Source of the DNA: Candidatus Helarchaeota archaeon
Lineage (GTDB): Archaea > Asgardarchaeota > Lokiarchaeia > Helarchaeales > HEL-GB-A
Assembly: GCA_016840125.1 (NCBI GenBank)
Contig: JAEOSY010000098.1
Location: 1 to 43,245, forward strand
DNA length: 43,245 bases
Reading direction: 5' to 3'
Shown here piece by piece: positions 9,083-18,816 of this stretch. Positions within the stretch are counted from its first letter, which is position 1. Each line of letters opens with the position of its first letter. The position numbers and the translations under genes were made by a program. The notes under the pieces were generated by a model. It saw only the letters and a list, made by a program, of their open reading frames with translations, made no database searches and was not told where the DNA came from.

Positions 9083-10298
9083 TTTTATAGTCTTCTTCTA
9101 AAATTGAGGTTAAAACTGATTTTGGAATGCTTAAGCTGATCTTTTTAGATCTACCATACCGACCTTTAGAGATTACTTGAGCTGTAATAATTCCCAACAT
9201 GTCTAATTCGTTAATCAAGTCACTAACACGTCGCTGGGTTAAAACAGTATTATTGGTAGCTTTACACAATTGAGAGTAAGCTGTATATACATCGCCTGTA
9301 TAAATTTCAGGAGCCTTATTCTTTTCTAAAAGATAGATACTGTATAATGTTAACTTAGATTGGATCGGTAAAGTTCTTAGGGCATCAGAAATAGTATCGC
9401 GCTCTATATAAGTTTCAGCACGTCGGACATGCATCTCCGTTACTCTCTCAGCTGACTCCCGTTCCGCTAATTCCCCAGCTACTCGTAACAGATCAATAGC
9501 TCGTCGTGCATCTCCATGCTCTCGAGCAGCTAAAGCTGCGGTTATTTCAATAGTACCAGTATCGATAACACCTTCAAGAAAACCCATTTCGGCTCGCCTT
9601 TTTAGAATATCCTGGAGTTCGTCTGCTTGATATGGTGGAAAAACCATTTCTTCTCTTCTTAAACTGCTTAAAACGCGTGGATCTAAATAATCTTTAAACT
9701 TTAAATCGTTACTAATTCCGACAATGCAGATACGAGCTTGTTCTAAGTCAATTCGTGTAAGTTTATATAAGACGTCCTGAGAACCTTTGGTAGTTGTTTT
9801 TTTAACCAATTGGTCTATTTCATCTAGTACAATCATTATTATTTGTCGTCTTGTATCTAATTTATTTTTAAATCGTTCAAATAAATCATCTGTTCTTAAT
9901 CCTGTGAAGGGCGCATCTTTTGGAGGAACACCCACCGCAAGAGCTAATCGATGATAGACGCTATAATCGGTTGTATAATCCTTACAATTAATAATTTCTA
10001 TTATGGGTAAATCTGCTTTGATCTCATTACATTTAGCCTTAATATATTTAAGAACATTTAAAGCCACAGCAGTTTTCCCCGTTCCAGTTTTCCCATAGAG
10101 GAAAATATTTGAAGGAACATCCCCTATTAAGACCGGAGACAAAATATGTGTAATTTGAGTTTGCTGATTTTCTCGATGCGGTAAATCCTCTGGAACATAA
10201 GAGGCACGCATAACATCCCGATCGCTGAAAATTTTATGCCGCGAAAGAAAATCTTCAAAAATTTTATCAAGATGTTTTGGAACTTTGTCATTTCCCAC
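9024..10298 (-). CDS. cdc6: Cdc6/Orc1 replication initiator, 424 aa
   Basis: Archaeal origin-recognition AAA+ protein that binds origin repeats and loads the MCM helicase. Visible motifs: Walker A YGKTGTGKTAVALNVL (about 66-81), Walker B IVLDEIDQLV (about 154-163), sensor 1 VGISNDLKF, and a sensor 2/arginine region HGDARRAIDLLRVAG. A C-terminal winged helix contains RRVSDLINELDMLGII and ends near GRYGRSKKISLSIP. The length of about 400-430 is typical. The minus-strand sequence upstream has a TATA-like TTATTATATATTTAA near 10325-10340. Archaeal cdc6 genes usually lie beside an origin, and both flanks here carry an ORB-like site. The 3' end overlaps the winged-helix gene by 59 bases. Confidence 0.97.
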   Translation of the reverse strand: MGNDKVPKHLDKIFEDFLSRHKIFSDRDVMRASYVPEDLPHRENQQTQITHILSPVLIGDVPSNIFLYGKTGTGKTAVALNVLKYIKAKCNEIKADLPIIEIINCKDYTTDYSVYHRLALAVGVPPKDAPFTGLRTDDLFERFKNKLDTRRQIIMIVLDEIDQLVKKTTTKGSQDVLYKLTRIDLEQARICIVGISNDLKFKDYLDPRVLSSLRREEMVFPPYQADELQDILKRRAEMGFLEGVIDTGTIEITAALAAREHGDARRAIDLLRVAGELAERESAERVTEMHVRRAETYIERDTISDALRTLPIQSKLTLYSIYLLEKNKAPEIYTGDVYTAYSQLCKATNNTVLTQRRVSDLINELDMLGIITAQVISKGRYGRSKKISLSIPKSVLTSILEEDYKIKKVKDFPIELKREENQTL

Positions 10299-10406
10299 TA
10301 TTATCGCATCGGAGTTCTTATTTTGTTAAATATATAATAAAAATCTAATTGATTCAAGCCAATTTATTTACTTGAAGAAGAGGTTTTTTTATTGAGATAA
10401 ACAGTT

Positions 10407-10417
10407 TTCCGATGGAA
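10407..10417. promoter_or_regulatory. ORB-like TTCCnnTGGAA site (right)
   Basis: TTCCGATGGAA, followed by C, sits about 110 bases upstream of cdc6. Together with GTT before it the site reads as a near-palindrome, GTTTTCC-GAT-GGAAC. It resembles the core of archaeal mini-ORB elements. Single sites are weak evidence. Confidence 0.35.
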
Positions 10418-10764
10418 CTTTAAATATTTAATGGTTTTGTAAAATCCCCGTTTATACAATTCGACAAAATTCTGAAATAATAGGAAATCCCAAGTATTAC
10501 CAAGGTGTTACGCCCATCACATAACTAATTCATAATATCGAGCTATTATTAAATTAAGCTAATCTACATCAAATTAAAATTACTGAAATAACATCAAATA
10601 ACTGATTTACTCGTGTTTTTATATAGATCAAAGAATTTATGAGTAGTCATTGAAATTGAAGAATCTAGAAATTTTCCTTATAAGGGATCATCCATTACTA
10701 TAATAGCAGTTCAATCTGAAATATAGAACTCTTCCTATCATCATTTTGAAAAGTTTTACCTTAC

Positions 10765-10769
10765 AGGAG
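10765..10769 (+). promoter_or_regulatory. Ribosome binding site of the first cation pump
   Basis: AGGAG lies 10 bases before the ATG at 10780 and fixes the start of the pump gene. Confidence 0.6.
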
Positions 10770-10779
10770 CGAACTCAAA

Positions 10780-13599
10780 ATGACAGAAAAAACCTACTAT
10801 AAAATGGAGAAGCAAGACGTCATCCATGATTTACAATCGACAAGGAAAGGGATCTCCGAAGAAGAAGCGGTGAAGCGACGTGAAAGTTACGGCTTAAACG
10901 AACTTCCAACCGCAAAAGGAACATCAATTTTGAAGCTATTCCTAGAACAATTTAAAGATGTTCTCATTCTTATCCTCATTGTTGCTATTTTTATTAATCT
11001 CGCAGTGATTCTTATTAGTCCCGAACATGATGATTACACTGATGTCATAGCAATCACTATTTTCATCATGATCAATTCCATTGTGGGGTTAATAACTGAG
11101 TACCGCTCGGAAAAATCAATGCTAGCACTGAAAGAAATCACAGCGGATAATGCTCGTATAGTTCGTCCTGAAGGAGAACAGATAATTGATAGTAGATTAC
11201 TTGTCCCAGGAGACATAATCCATGTAGAAATGGGCGATAAGATCCCTGCGGATGTTCGACTTTTAGAGGTAATGAATTTACGGGTAGATGAATCCAGCTT
11301 AACTGGTGAGAGTCAACCAGTAAGAAAAGATCCGAAAGTAATAGAGAAAGACGCCGCATTAGCTGATCGTCGAAATACCGTGTTCAGTGGAACCATTGCT
11401 ACCTATGGTAGAGGACTCGGAATCGTCGCTGCTACTGGAATCCATACCCAGATTGGAAAAATTGCCAAAATGCTAACCGAAATCGAAGAAGCTGAAACTC
11501 CACTTCAGAAAAAGATGAGTAAAGTTGGCTATCAATTAGGCGCACTTATTGTTATTCTTTGTGTTTTGGTTTTTATTATTGGAATTGTTAAAACATTAAT
11601 TCTTGAATCGTCGATTGAACCTGAGATTCTTATTGCACTAATGTTAACTGCGGTTGCGTTAGCTGTTGCAGCTATGCCCTCGGGTCTACCAATTGTAATA
11701 ACGACATTATTGGCACTAGGGATGTATGATATGGCCCATGAAAAGGCATTAGTTAAACGATTAAAAGCAGTTGAAACCTTAGGATCAGTTAATGTCATTT
11801 GCTCAGATAAAACCGGAACATTGACGAAAAATGAGATGACTACCAGAGTTATTTATTCAAATGACAAATTAATCAAAGTATCCGGAAAAGGTTATGATCC
11901 AAGTGGCGGATTTAATCAAGAAAATGAACAAAATTTTAACCCATTAGCCGATCCTCACTTTGAATTATTAATTCGCATTAGTGCTTTGAATGGTACCTCA
12001 AAGGTCGAACAAAAAGGAAAGCAATGGGTAACTATAGGAGATCCGACTGAAGGGAGTTTGGTAACTCTTGCTATGAAGGCTGGTATTAAAATCGACTCAT
12101 TAAAGGAAAGATATCCTCAAATTGGAGAAGTCCCATTCACTTCTGAATCGAAACGCATGATTACCGTTCATAAAACTCCTGAGAACGAGGTACATATTTA
12201 TGTTAAAGGGGCTCTGGATATAATTCTTAACCGATGTAATTTAATATATAAGAAGGGTGAAGTTAAACCGATCTCGGATGAAAATAGAACAGAGATCCTC
12301 AAGATCAATGAGAAATACTCATCTCAACAATTAAGAATCTTAGCCATGGCGTATAGAACATTAACGGACGGTTCTCATGATTCTTATGAAGGAATGGATA
12401 ATGATCTCACTTTTGTTGGGTTTGCGGGAATGATGGACCCACCTCGTGATGCAGTTCCCCATGCAATCGACATTTGTAAGCAAGCCGGAATTGAAATTAA
12501 AATGATCACGGGTGATCATCCAGCTACTGCAACAGCAATTGCAAAAGAGATCGGGCTCATTACTGCAAGTGAGGAACAAGAAACAGTTAAAGGTCTTGAT
12601 TTTTATAAAAAAACGCCCGATGAAATAGAGCATACGAAGGTTTTTGCACGAATATCACCTGAACATAAATTAAGAGTAGTAGAAAATATGCGGACAAAAA
12701 ATTATGTCGTTGCCGTTACGGGAGATGGGGTTAATGATGCACCCGCCTTAAAAAGTGCAAATATTGGAGTGGCAATGGGTATCGCCGGTACGGATGTTGC
12801 TAAAGAGGCAGCTAGTATGACACTAACAGATGATAATTTCGCAACCATTGTCTTAGCTGTTAAGAAAGGGCGAAATATTTATGAAAATATATTAAAAACG
12901 ATATTTTATCTGCTTTCTTGTAATTTTGGAGAAATTTTGGTTATTTTTGTTTGGATTGTGATTGGAGTTAATATTTTTACCTCTGGTGAAATAATTACCG
13001 TCCTTCCTTTACTACCTTTACAGATTCTCTGGGTTAATCTCATAACAGATTCCCTCCCCGCCTTAAGTTTAGCAAAAGAACCAGAAGATCCAAAATTGAT
13101 GGATCATGCCCCCAGAAGGGTAGATGAACCTGTCTTCACTAAACGGTTCACTATAAATATTATCATTTTAGGTGCACTCATTTGTATTGGAACTCTTGCG
13201 CTTTTTCAATATGGTTTAAACAATGGTACTCAGATGTGGGGATTAGGAGTAGCAGAGAACGAAGACAAGATCTACAGATATGCCACGACTTTAGCTTTTA
13301 TGACTGTAACATTTTTTGAGAATTGGAATATTTTCGCTACTCGCTCTCTGAAGAATTCGATTTTTGGCGTAAAAAAGCGGAACAAATATATGTATTTAGC
13401 GTTGGTAGTAGCAATCATTCTTCAATTTACTGTGGTTTATATACCTGCGCTTCAGCCGGTCTTCAATACTTATCCCTTGGGCTTGCTTGACTGGGTGTTA
13501 ATCATTGTCGTTAGCTCTTCTATTATTTGGGTCACTGAATTATATAAATGGATTTGGCGTACAATAGATAAAAAGAAAGAGAATGGAAAGCGTACTTAG
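10780..13599 (+). CDS. P2-type cation-transporting ATPase with altered M4 motif, 939 aa
   Basis: Membrane ion pump of the SERCA/PMR1-like P2A group. It has the N-terminal cation-ATPase domain, M1-M2, the actuator motif LTGES, the phosphorylation site CSDKTGTLTKNE with Asp343, the nucleotide domain KGALD, the hinge TGDGVNDAPALK and about ten membrane spans. M5 SCNFGEI and M6 WVNLITDSLPA keep the Asn, Glu, Thr and Asp residues that bind Ca2+ in SERCA. In M4, however, the usual PEGLP is PSGLP: Ser301 replaces the glutamate equivalent to SERCA Glu309, which gates site II. The transported ion may therefore not be Ca2+, or only one site may remain. The next gene is a second pump with the normal motif. 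AGGAG before the ATG supports the start. Confidence 0.95.
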   Translation: MTEKTYYKMEKQDVIHDLQSTRKGISEEEAVKRRESYGLNELPTAKGTSILKLFLEQFKDVLILILIVAIFINLAVILISPEHDDYTDVIAITIFIMINSIVGLITEYRSEKSMLALKEITADNARIVRPEGEQIIDSRLLVPGDIIHVEMGDKIPADVRLLEVMNLRVDESSLTGESQPVRKDPKVIEKDAALADRRNTVFSGTIATYGRGLGIVAATGIHTQIGKIAKMLTEIEEAETPLQKKMSKVGYQLGALIVILCVLVFIIGIVKTLILESSIEPEILIALMLTAVALAVAAMPSGLPIVITTLLALGMYDMAHEKALVKRLKAVETLGSVNVICSDKTGTLTKNEMTTRVIYSNDKLIKVSGKGYDPSGGFNQENEQNFNPLADPHFELLIRISALNGTSKVEQKGKQWVTIGDPTEGSLVTLAMKAGIKIDSLKERYPQIGEVPFTSESKRMITVHKTPENEVHIYVKGALDIILNRCNLIYKKGEVKPISDENRTEILKINEKYSSQQLRILAMAYRTLTDGSHDSYEGMDNDLTFVGFAGMMDPPRDAVPHAIDICKQAGIEIKMITGDHPATATAIAKEIGLITASEEQETVKGLDFYKKTPDEIEHTKVFARISPEHKLRVVENMRTKNYVVAVTGDGVNDAPALKSANIGVAMGIAGTDVAKEAASMTLTDDNFATIVLAVKKGRNIYENILKTIFYLLSCNFGEILVIFVWIVIGVNIFTSGEIITVLPLLPLQILWVNLITDSLPALSLAKEPEDPKLMDHAPRRVDEPVFTKRFTINIIILGALICIGTLALFQYGLNNGTQMWGLGVAENEDKIYRYATTLAFMTVTFFENWNIFATRSLKNSIFGVKKRNKYMYLALVVAIILQFTVVYIPALQPVFNTYPLGLLDWVLIIVVSSSIIWVTELYKWIWRTIDKKKENGKRT

Positions 13600-13909
13600 T
13601 AAATTTCATTCTCAAGTACCTCAGCCATTCTATGTTCTTCTCCTTCATCTGAAGTGAGGGGGGACAGATTTACAAATGAATCCCCTTATTTTTTTTTTAA
13701 CTCCTCTATTGGGCGAGATTCATCTGCATAAAACAAATCATCAAATTTCGAGATAATTTGAAGAAAAAAAATACTCTTAGATTGAACTGAACCTTCATAG
13801 AATATTGACAAATTAATCTTCAGAAAACCTGTTTAAAGGAGTAATGATTACCATTTTTATAAAAAGAAATTAGAGATCAAAATAGTTAGTTGATTTTCGG
13901 GGTCTAAAG
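13600..13909. other. 310-bp gap between the two pump genes
   Basis: AT-rich, with T-runs near 13685-13700 that could end the first pump transcript. A 40-codon open frame exists on the minus strand but has no start signal or recognisable product. No repeats or RNA genes seen. It presumably contains the promoter of the second pump gene, so the two pumps are probably not one operon. Confidence 0.45.
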
Positions 13910-16738
13910 ATGAGTTATTACCAACAGGAGATTGATGATGTTTTAAACTCACTATATGCCAAAAAATTGGGTTTGAGTGAAGAAGAAGTTTTACAACGTC
14001 ATGAAAAATACGGATATAATGAAATATTATCCAAGAAGAAGCGATCGCTTTTTAGTATTTTTATTGGTCAATTTAAGGATTTTTTAGTTATTTTATTAGT
14101 AGCTGCAATGGTTATTTCGATTATTCTGGATATAATAGAGGGGGGCGGAGGGACAGATGCCATAATTATCGGTGCAATTTTAGTTATAAATTCAGGTATA
14201 GGAACCTTTTTAGAAGCTAGATCAGAAAAATCTCTGGAAGCTCTAATGGAGTTATCCGCGCCTACTGCTACTGTTCGACGAAATAATAAGGAATATGAAG
14301 TTCCTGCTCGAGAATTGGTTCCGGGAGATATTTTGGTTTTAGAGACCGGCGATAAAATTCCTGCTGATGTTCGTCTAATGAGCGCAATAAATATGAAAGT
14401 TGATGAAGCAGCACTAACGGGTGAGTCTGTTCCGGTTTCAAAAAAGGACGATGTGATAAAAAAGGAGGACATCCCAATCAACGATCAGAGGAATATGGCA
14501 TTTACAGGCACGATTATAACATATGGTCGGGGCGAAGGGGTTATAACAGGTATTGGAATGACTACAGAAATTGGAAAAATCGCAAAAATGATTCAAACAA
14601 TTGAAGACGAAGATACTCCTCTAACAAAACGAATTAATCAATTGGGAAAATGGATTGGAATAATGGTTCTTGTAATTTGCGTAGTTGTTTTTATTGCGGG
14701 GTTCATCAGAGAAGGTCCAGCAGGAGTAAATCATAGTTTTTTACAAGCAGTTTCGCTAGCTGTTGCGGCTGTTCCTGAAGGATTACCTATTATTGTTACG
14801 ATTGCCCTCACATTAGGAGTTACCCGAATGGCTGCAAAAGCAGCGGTAATTCGTAAATTACCCGCGGTTGAAACCCTGGGGTGCACCACGGTAATATGCT
14901 CAGATAAAACAGGGACGCTCACCTTAAATCAAATGAGTGTCCGAAAAATCTTTACAAACGATGAATTATTCGATCTAACCGGGAGTGGATATGAACCCCA
15001 AGGAACCTTCTATCTTCAAAATGCAGAGGTAGATCCTTCACTCAACGCACCATTAATGATGACTCTTAAAATTGGCACGCTCTGCAATGATGCTATATTA
15101 ACTCACCATGAGGAGGAAGTCCGTGGTAAGCAATGGGAAATGATAGGTGATCCCACAGAAGGCAGCTTAATAGTTTCTGCTGCCAAAGCAGACATTTGGA
15201 AGAATAAACTCCAGAAAACTAATCCACGAGTTGGAGAACTCCCCTTTGACTCGAAAAGAAAGCGGATGTCTACAATACATTCAACTCCAAATAATGAAAG
15301 ATATGCGTATGTGAAAGGTGCACTTGAAAGTCTGCTGGAAATATCAACGCATATTCAAATTGGCCAAGAAATTCGCCCCCTTACAGAAGAAGATATGCAA
15401 AGGTATCTTGTCATGAATGAAGAATTAACTAGTGATGCGTTACGGATTCTTGCTATGGCCTACAAGAAGGTTTCTGAGGAAATTAGCGAATTCACAATGG
15501 AAAATATTGAATCAAAACTAATTTTAACTGGTATGCAAGCCATGATTGACCCTCCGAGAAGAGAAGTAGCGCCAGCATTGGAAGAATGTAGGCAGGCGGG
15601 TATTAAAATCGCGATGATCACGGGCGATCATAAATTAACAGCTGTAGCCGTTGCAAAAGAATTAGGGCTAATGAGGCAGTACGCTGGGGCACTAACAGGC
15701 ACTGATTTAGCCGATATTTCACCAGAAAAATTACAGAAATATGCGGGATATGTTGATGTTTATGCGCGTGTGAGTCCGGAACAAAAAACTAAAATTCTTG
15801 ATGCCTATAAAAGCCGAATTAATGTAGTTGCTATGACTGGTGATGGTGTAAATGACTCTCCTGCATTGAGAAAGGCGGATGTTGGAATTGCTATGGGCAT
15901 TACTGGAACGGACGTGGCTAAAGAAGCATCGGATATGACCCTCGCGGACGATAACTTTGCCACTATCGTTAATGCGGTGGAAGAAGGGCGTGTCATTTAT
16001 GATAATATCAAAAAATTCATTTTTTATACGCTTTCGAGTAATGTTGGAGAGATTTTAGTAGTATTCATTGCAGTAATTTTTGCACTAGGATGGGTTGGTG
16101 GAGATATAGTGGCCCCTCTAGTTGCCATTCATATTTTAACGGTAAATCTCGTAACGGACGGTCTTCCTGGAACGGCTCTGGCATTTGATCCTCCTACTAA
16201 AGGAGTAATGCAAAAACCACCACGTGATCCGGAGGAGTCTGTTCTTACAAAGCGAGATTTAATTAATATAGGCGTTGTAGGAGTTACAATTACGATCGCT
16301 ACCTTAGCAGCTTTTCTAATAGGATTAAATTTAGTAGGTCCCATGGGAATTACGGATCCTTCTGAACAAATTGTTTATGCGCAGACCTTTGCATTTCTCA
16401 CTTTATCTATAGCTCAATTTTTTAATGTATTTCTTTGCCGTGAACAGGAGAAGTCAATTATTCATGGTCCTTCTATTAATAAGATGTTAGTCTTTGCAGT
16501 AGCATTGTCAATCGGGTTTCTTTGTGCGATTCTTTACATTCCAGGTATTAAAGACGTCTTTCATGTGTATTCTATAGGTTTGCTAGAATGGGGTATAATA
16601 ATCCTCCTTAGTTCTTCTCTTCTATTTGTGATGGAAGGTTTTAAAGCATTTTTGAGATATATTAAAAATCCAAAACGGAAAAAACTCGAATACTATGTAA
16701 AACGTATAGATAACATTATGGAACGTTATAAGGATTAA
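13910..16738 (+). CDS. P2A-type Ca2+-transporting ATPase, 942 aa
   Basis: Second P-type pump, clearly related to the upstream one but with all canonical Ca2+-ATPase features. M4 is AAVPEGLPIIVT with Glu290, the phosphorylation site is CSDKTGTLTLNQ with Asp332, M5 is SSNVGEI, M6 is TVNLVTDGLPGTAL, and the hinge is TGDGVNDSPALR. The N-terminal YNEILSKKKRS segment and the C-terminal membrane block are complete, and length matches archaeal and bacterial P2A pumps. It probably exports Ca2+ from the cytoplasm. The ATG at 13910 is the first in frame; no strong Shine-Dalgarno sequence is seen. T-runs after the stop (16756-16772) probably end the transcript. Confidence 0.96.
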   Translation: MSYYQQEIDDVLNSLYAKKLGLSEEEVLQRHEKYGYNEILSKKKRSLFSIFIGQFKDFLVILLVAAMVISIILDIIEGGGGTDAIIIGAILVINSGIGTFLEARSEKSLEALMELSAPTATVRRNNKEYEVPARELVPGDILVLETGDKIPADVRLMSAINMKVDEAALTGESVPVSKKDDVIKKEDIPINDQRNMAFTGTIITYGRGEGVITGIGMTTEIGKIAKMIQTIEDEDTPLTKRINQLGKWIGIMVLVICVVVFIAGFIREGPAGVNHSFLQAVSLAVAAVPEGLPIIVTIALTLGVTRMAAKAAVIRKLPAVETLGCTTVICSDKTGTLTLNQMSVRKIFTNDELFDLTGSGYEPQGTFYLQNAEVDPSLNAPLMMTLKIGTLCNDAILTHHEEEVRGKQWEMIGDPTEGSLIVSAAKADIWKNKLQKTNPRVGELPFDSKRKRMSTIHSTPNNERYAYVKGALESLLEISTHIQIGQEIRPLTEEDMQRYLVMNEELTSDALRILAMAYKKVSEEISEFTMENIESKLILTGMQAMIDPPRREVAPALEECRQAGIKIAMITGDHKLTAVAVAKELGLMRQYAGALTGTDLADISPEKLQKYAGYVDVYARVSPEQKTKILDAYKSRINVVAMTGDGVNDSPALRKADVGIAMGITGTDVAKEASDMTLADDNFATIVNAVEEGRVIYDNIKKFIFYTLSSNVGEILVVFIAVIFALGWVGGDIVAPLVAIHILTVNLVTDGLPGTALAFDPPTKGVMQKPPRDPEESVLTKRDLINIGVVGVTITIATLAAFLIGLNLVGPMGITDPSEQIVYAQTFAFLTLSIAQFFNVFLCREQEKSIIHGPSINKMLVFAVALSIGFLCAILYIPGIKDVFHVYSIGLLEWGIIILLSSSLLFVMEGFKAFLRYIKNPKRKKLEYYVKRIDNIMERYKD

Positions 16739-16755
16739 AAAATTTAAAAAATTCC

Positions 16756-16772
16756 TTTTTTTCATCTTTTTT
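16756..16772 (+). terminator. T-runs after the second pump gene
   Basis: Two T-runs, seven and six long, lie 18-35 bases after the stop codon, inside an A/T-only region. Such runs terminate archaeal RNA polymerase. No GC stem is present. Confidence 0.45.
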
Positions 16773-16928
16773 AAAAAATTTTATTTCTAATTTCATTATA
16801 TCAACCAAATAGGCCTATTTCTCTCATTAAAATTCAAAAATCTTAAAGAATTTCGTCTGTGGTGTTTTTAAAGCTTTTTCGCAAACATAACTAACAGAGA
16901 TTTTATGATCCCTTTTGGAGAATGAACA

Positions 16929-17330
16929 ATGCTCATGAATAGAGGCGACAAATTAGATGAGTTGCTGGTTAATTTCGGAATGGTAACAAACGTCCGTGCA
17001 ACAGCGATCGTTTCTAGAGATGGATTCGTTATTGCTTCAGTAATGGATAATTCATTTCAGGGGAATGGTGGCGATATTTTTAATGAAGAATTAATAGCAG
17101 GAATGGCTGCAGAAATGACGGTCTTAGGAGAGCGGACCACAGAAGAGCTACTAAGATCTAATCCTCAACGGATAATTATTGATTCAGAACACGGGACTAT
17201 TGTACTCGTTACAGCAGGAAAAGAGGCAGTTATAATAGCTGTAATCGATCGAGAAAATCTCGGAATTACTCTATTACATTTACGTAGGTTAGCCCGGGAA
17301 ACTGAGAAAATACTATTAGTTCAAAACTAG
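16929..17330 (+). CDS. Roadblock/LC7 domain protein, 133 aa
   Basis: A single-domain roadblock (LC7/MglB-like) protein. The pattern LDELLVNFGMVTNVRATAIVSRDGFVIASV, a central helix with AEMTVLGERTTEELL, the strand RIIIDSEHGTIVLV and the final helix RLARETEKILL are typical. In bacteria MglB activates the GTPase MglA, and Asgard archaea carry many such proteins together with small GTPases; no GTPase gene is in this window. GGAG at 16917-16920 lies eight bases before the ATG and decides the start; an ATG seven bases earlier opens only a five-codon frame. Soluble and probably dimeric. It stands alone as a short transcription unit. Confidence 0.92.
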   Translation: MLMNRGDKLDELLVNFGMVTNVRATAIVSRDGFVIASVMDNSFQGNGGDIFNEELIAGMAAEMTVLGERTTEELLRSNPQRIIIDSEHGTIVLVTAGKEAVIIAVIDRENLGITLLHLRRLARETEKILLVQN

Positions 17331-17430
17331 AAACATTGATTTTTCAGGTTTTTCTTTTAGAATAATTAGGTAAATCAGAAAAAGAAAAACAATAATATGA
17401 GTAAAGTTTATACTCCCAATTAGAATTTCG

Positions 17431-18816
17431 ATGTTAATCAATAATTTTACCGAATTAATTTCCAAAAGCGATGCTACCTCTGAAATTCAGGCAAGGAAAA
17501 CTCTTTTAGAATTATTAGATATCGGGATTAATTCAGTGTTACCAAAGACTTTAATCCCCAATGCTGTAAGCTTAGAAAATGGAGATTTGAGGATACAAAC
17601 AGAGATTTTTCATTTATCAGATATCCAAAATATTTATGTAGTTGGTGCAGGGAAAGCAAGTGGCGCGATGGCAGAATCCTTGGAAGCAATTCTCGAATTA
17701 GAGATAACAGAGGGATTGATAAATATCCCAGATGGGACGAAATATCAGTATCAAACGAAACTTATCCAACTAAATGAAGCACGTCATCCAATTCCTTCTG
17801 AGAGTGGAATGGTTGGTGCTCGAAACATCCTTAAAATCATAGAAAAATCTCGCCCGGATGATTTAATTCTTGTATTAATCAGCGGAGGGGGTTCTGCTTT
17901 ATTGCCTTTACCGGCTCCTGGTATCGAATTAGATCAGTTACAGACCTTAAATAAATTTCTTATAAAATCGGGTGCGACAATTCAAGAAATAAACACAGTT
18001 CGAAAGCATGTTTCTCAAATTAAAGGAGGACAACTCGCGAAGGTTGGGTATCCTGCTACAATAGTTACTTTAATTCTCTCTGATATTATTGGTAATCCAC
18101 TAGATTTTATTGCTTCTGGACCAACTATTCCAGATCCAACTACTTTTAAACAAGCTATGCAAATTATGAAGAAATATGATTTGTGGGGGAAAGTCGCAAC
18201 CTCTATTCAACAACATATTCAAAAAGGTGTTACTGGAATTACTCCAGAGACTCCAAAACCTAACGATATTACTTTTCAAAAAACTCATAATACAATAATC
18301 GGTGATATAAAATTAGCTTGCGAATCTGTGAAACTAGCCGCAACAGAAAAAGGGTTTCAGAGTTATATATATTCTGCGGAAATTACGGGGGAAGCTCGTG
18401 ATATTAGCAAAGAAATCCTAAAAGCTGCAAAAATTAGATTTAAAAAATCAACCTCAGAAGTTAAAAAACCGCTAATTTTGATAGCAGGTGGAGAAACAAC
18501 TGTGACTGTAAAAGGAAATGGCGTTGGGGGGCGATGCCAAGAAATGGGGTTATCTATCATTGCAGAATTCCCCGAACTAGAAGGAATTACTTTTGCTGCA
18601 ATGGGAACTGATGGTATCGACGGATTTACAGATGCAGCAGGAGTTATAATTGACAATCAATCAATCCAATTGATGAAACAGAAGTATCTGGATCCACAGT
18701 CTTATTTAAATAATAACGACTCATATAATTTCTTCAAGGAGCTCCAAGACTCCCTGATTTTTATTGGTCCCACTGGAACTAATGTTAATGATCTAATATT
18801 GATTGGATTTTTCTAA
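17431..18816 (+). CDS. gck: Glycerate 2-kinase (MOFRL family), 461 aa
   Basis: Phosphorylates D-glycerate to 2-phosphoglycerate, as in the branched Entner-Doudoroff route of archaea or in glycerate use from serine or glyoxylate. The N-terminal DUF4147 domain has VVGAGKASGAMAE, the region LVLISGGGSALLPLPAPGI and NTVRKHVSQIKGGQLA; the C-terminal MOFRL domain has AGGETTVTVKGNGVGGRCQEM and AMGTDGIDGFTDAAG, ending with GPTGTNVNDLIL. All are hallmarks of the family, and the length is normal. The ATG at 17431 is the only good start; no strong ribosome site is visible. The 3' end overlaps the convergent MptE-like gene by 24 bases. Confidence 0.94.
   Translation: MLINNFTELISKSDATSEIQARKTLLELLDIGINSVLPKTLIPNAVSLENGDLRIQTEIFHLSDIQNIYVVGAGKASGAMAESLEAILELEITEGLINIPDGTKYQYQTKLIQLNEARHPIPSESGMVGARNILKIIEKSRPDDLILVLISGGGSALLPLPAPGIELDQLQTLNKFLIKSGATIQEINTVRKHVSQIKGGQLAKVGYPATIVTLILSDIIGNPLDFIASGPTIPDPTTFKQAMQIMKKYDLWGKVATSIQQHIQKGVTGITPETPKPNDITFQKTHNTIIGDIKLACESVKLAATEKGFQSYIYSAEITGEARDISKEILKAAKIRFKKSTSEVKKPLILIAGGETTVTVKGNGVGGRCQEMGLSIIAEFPELEGITFAAMGTDGIDGFTDAAGVIIDNQSIQLMKQKYLDPQSYLNNNDSYNFFKELQDSLIFIGPTGTNVNDLILIGFF

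Larger units (their letters stand above)
10299..10779. other. 481-bp AT-rich region between cdc6 and the first cation pump; candidate origin
   Basis: No ORF of note. It must hold the cdc6 promoter on the left and the pump promoter on the right (TATA-like TTTTATATAG near 10617). It is strongly AT-rich and contains one ORB-like near-palindrome at 10407-10417, which together with the neighbouring cdc6 makes it a candidate replication origin. I did not find an array of repeats. Confidence 0.35.

Noticed and set aside
13690..13830. About 40-codon minus-strand open frame between the two pump genes
   Set aside because: No start signal, no similarity recognised, and open frames of this size are expected by chance in such DNA.
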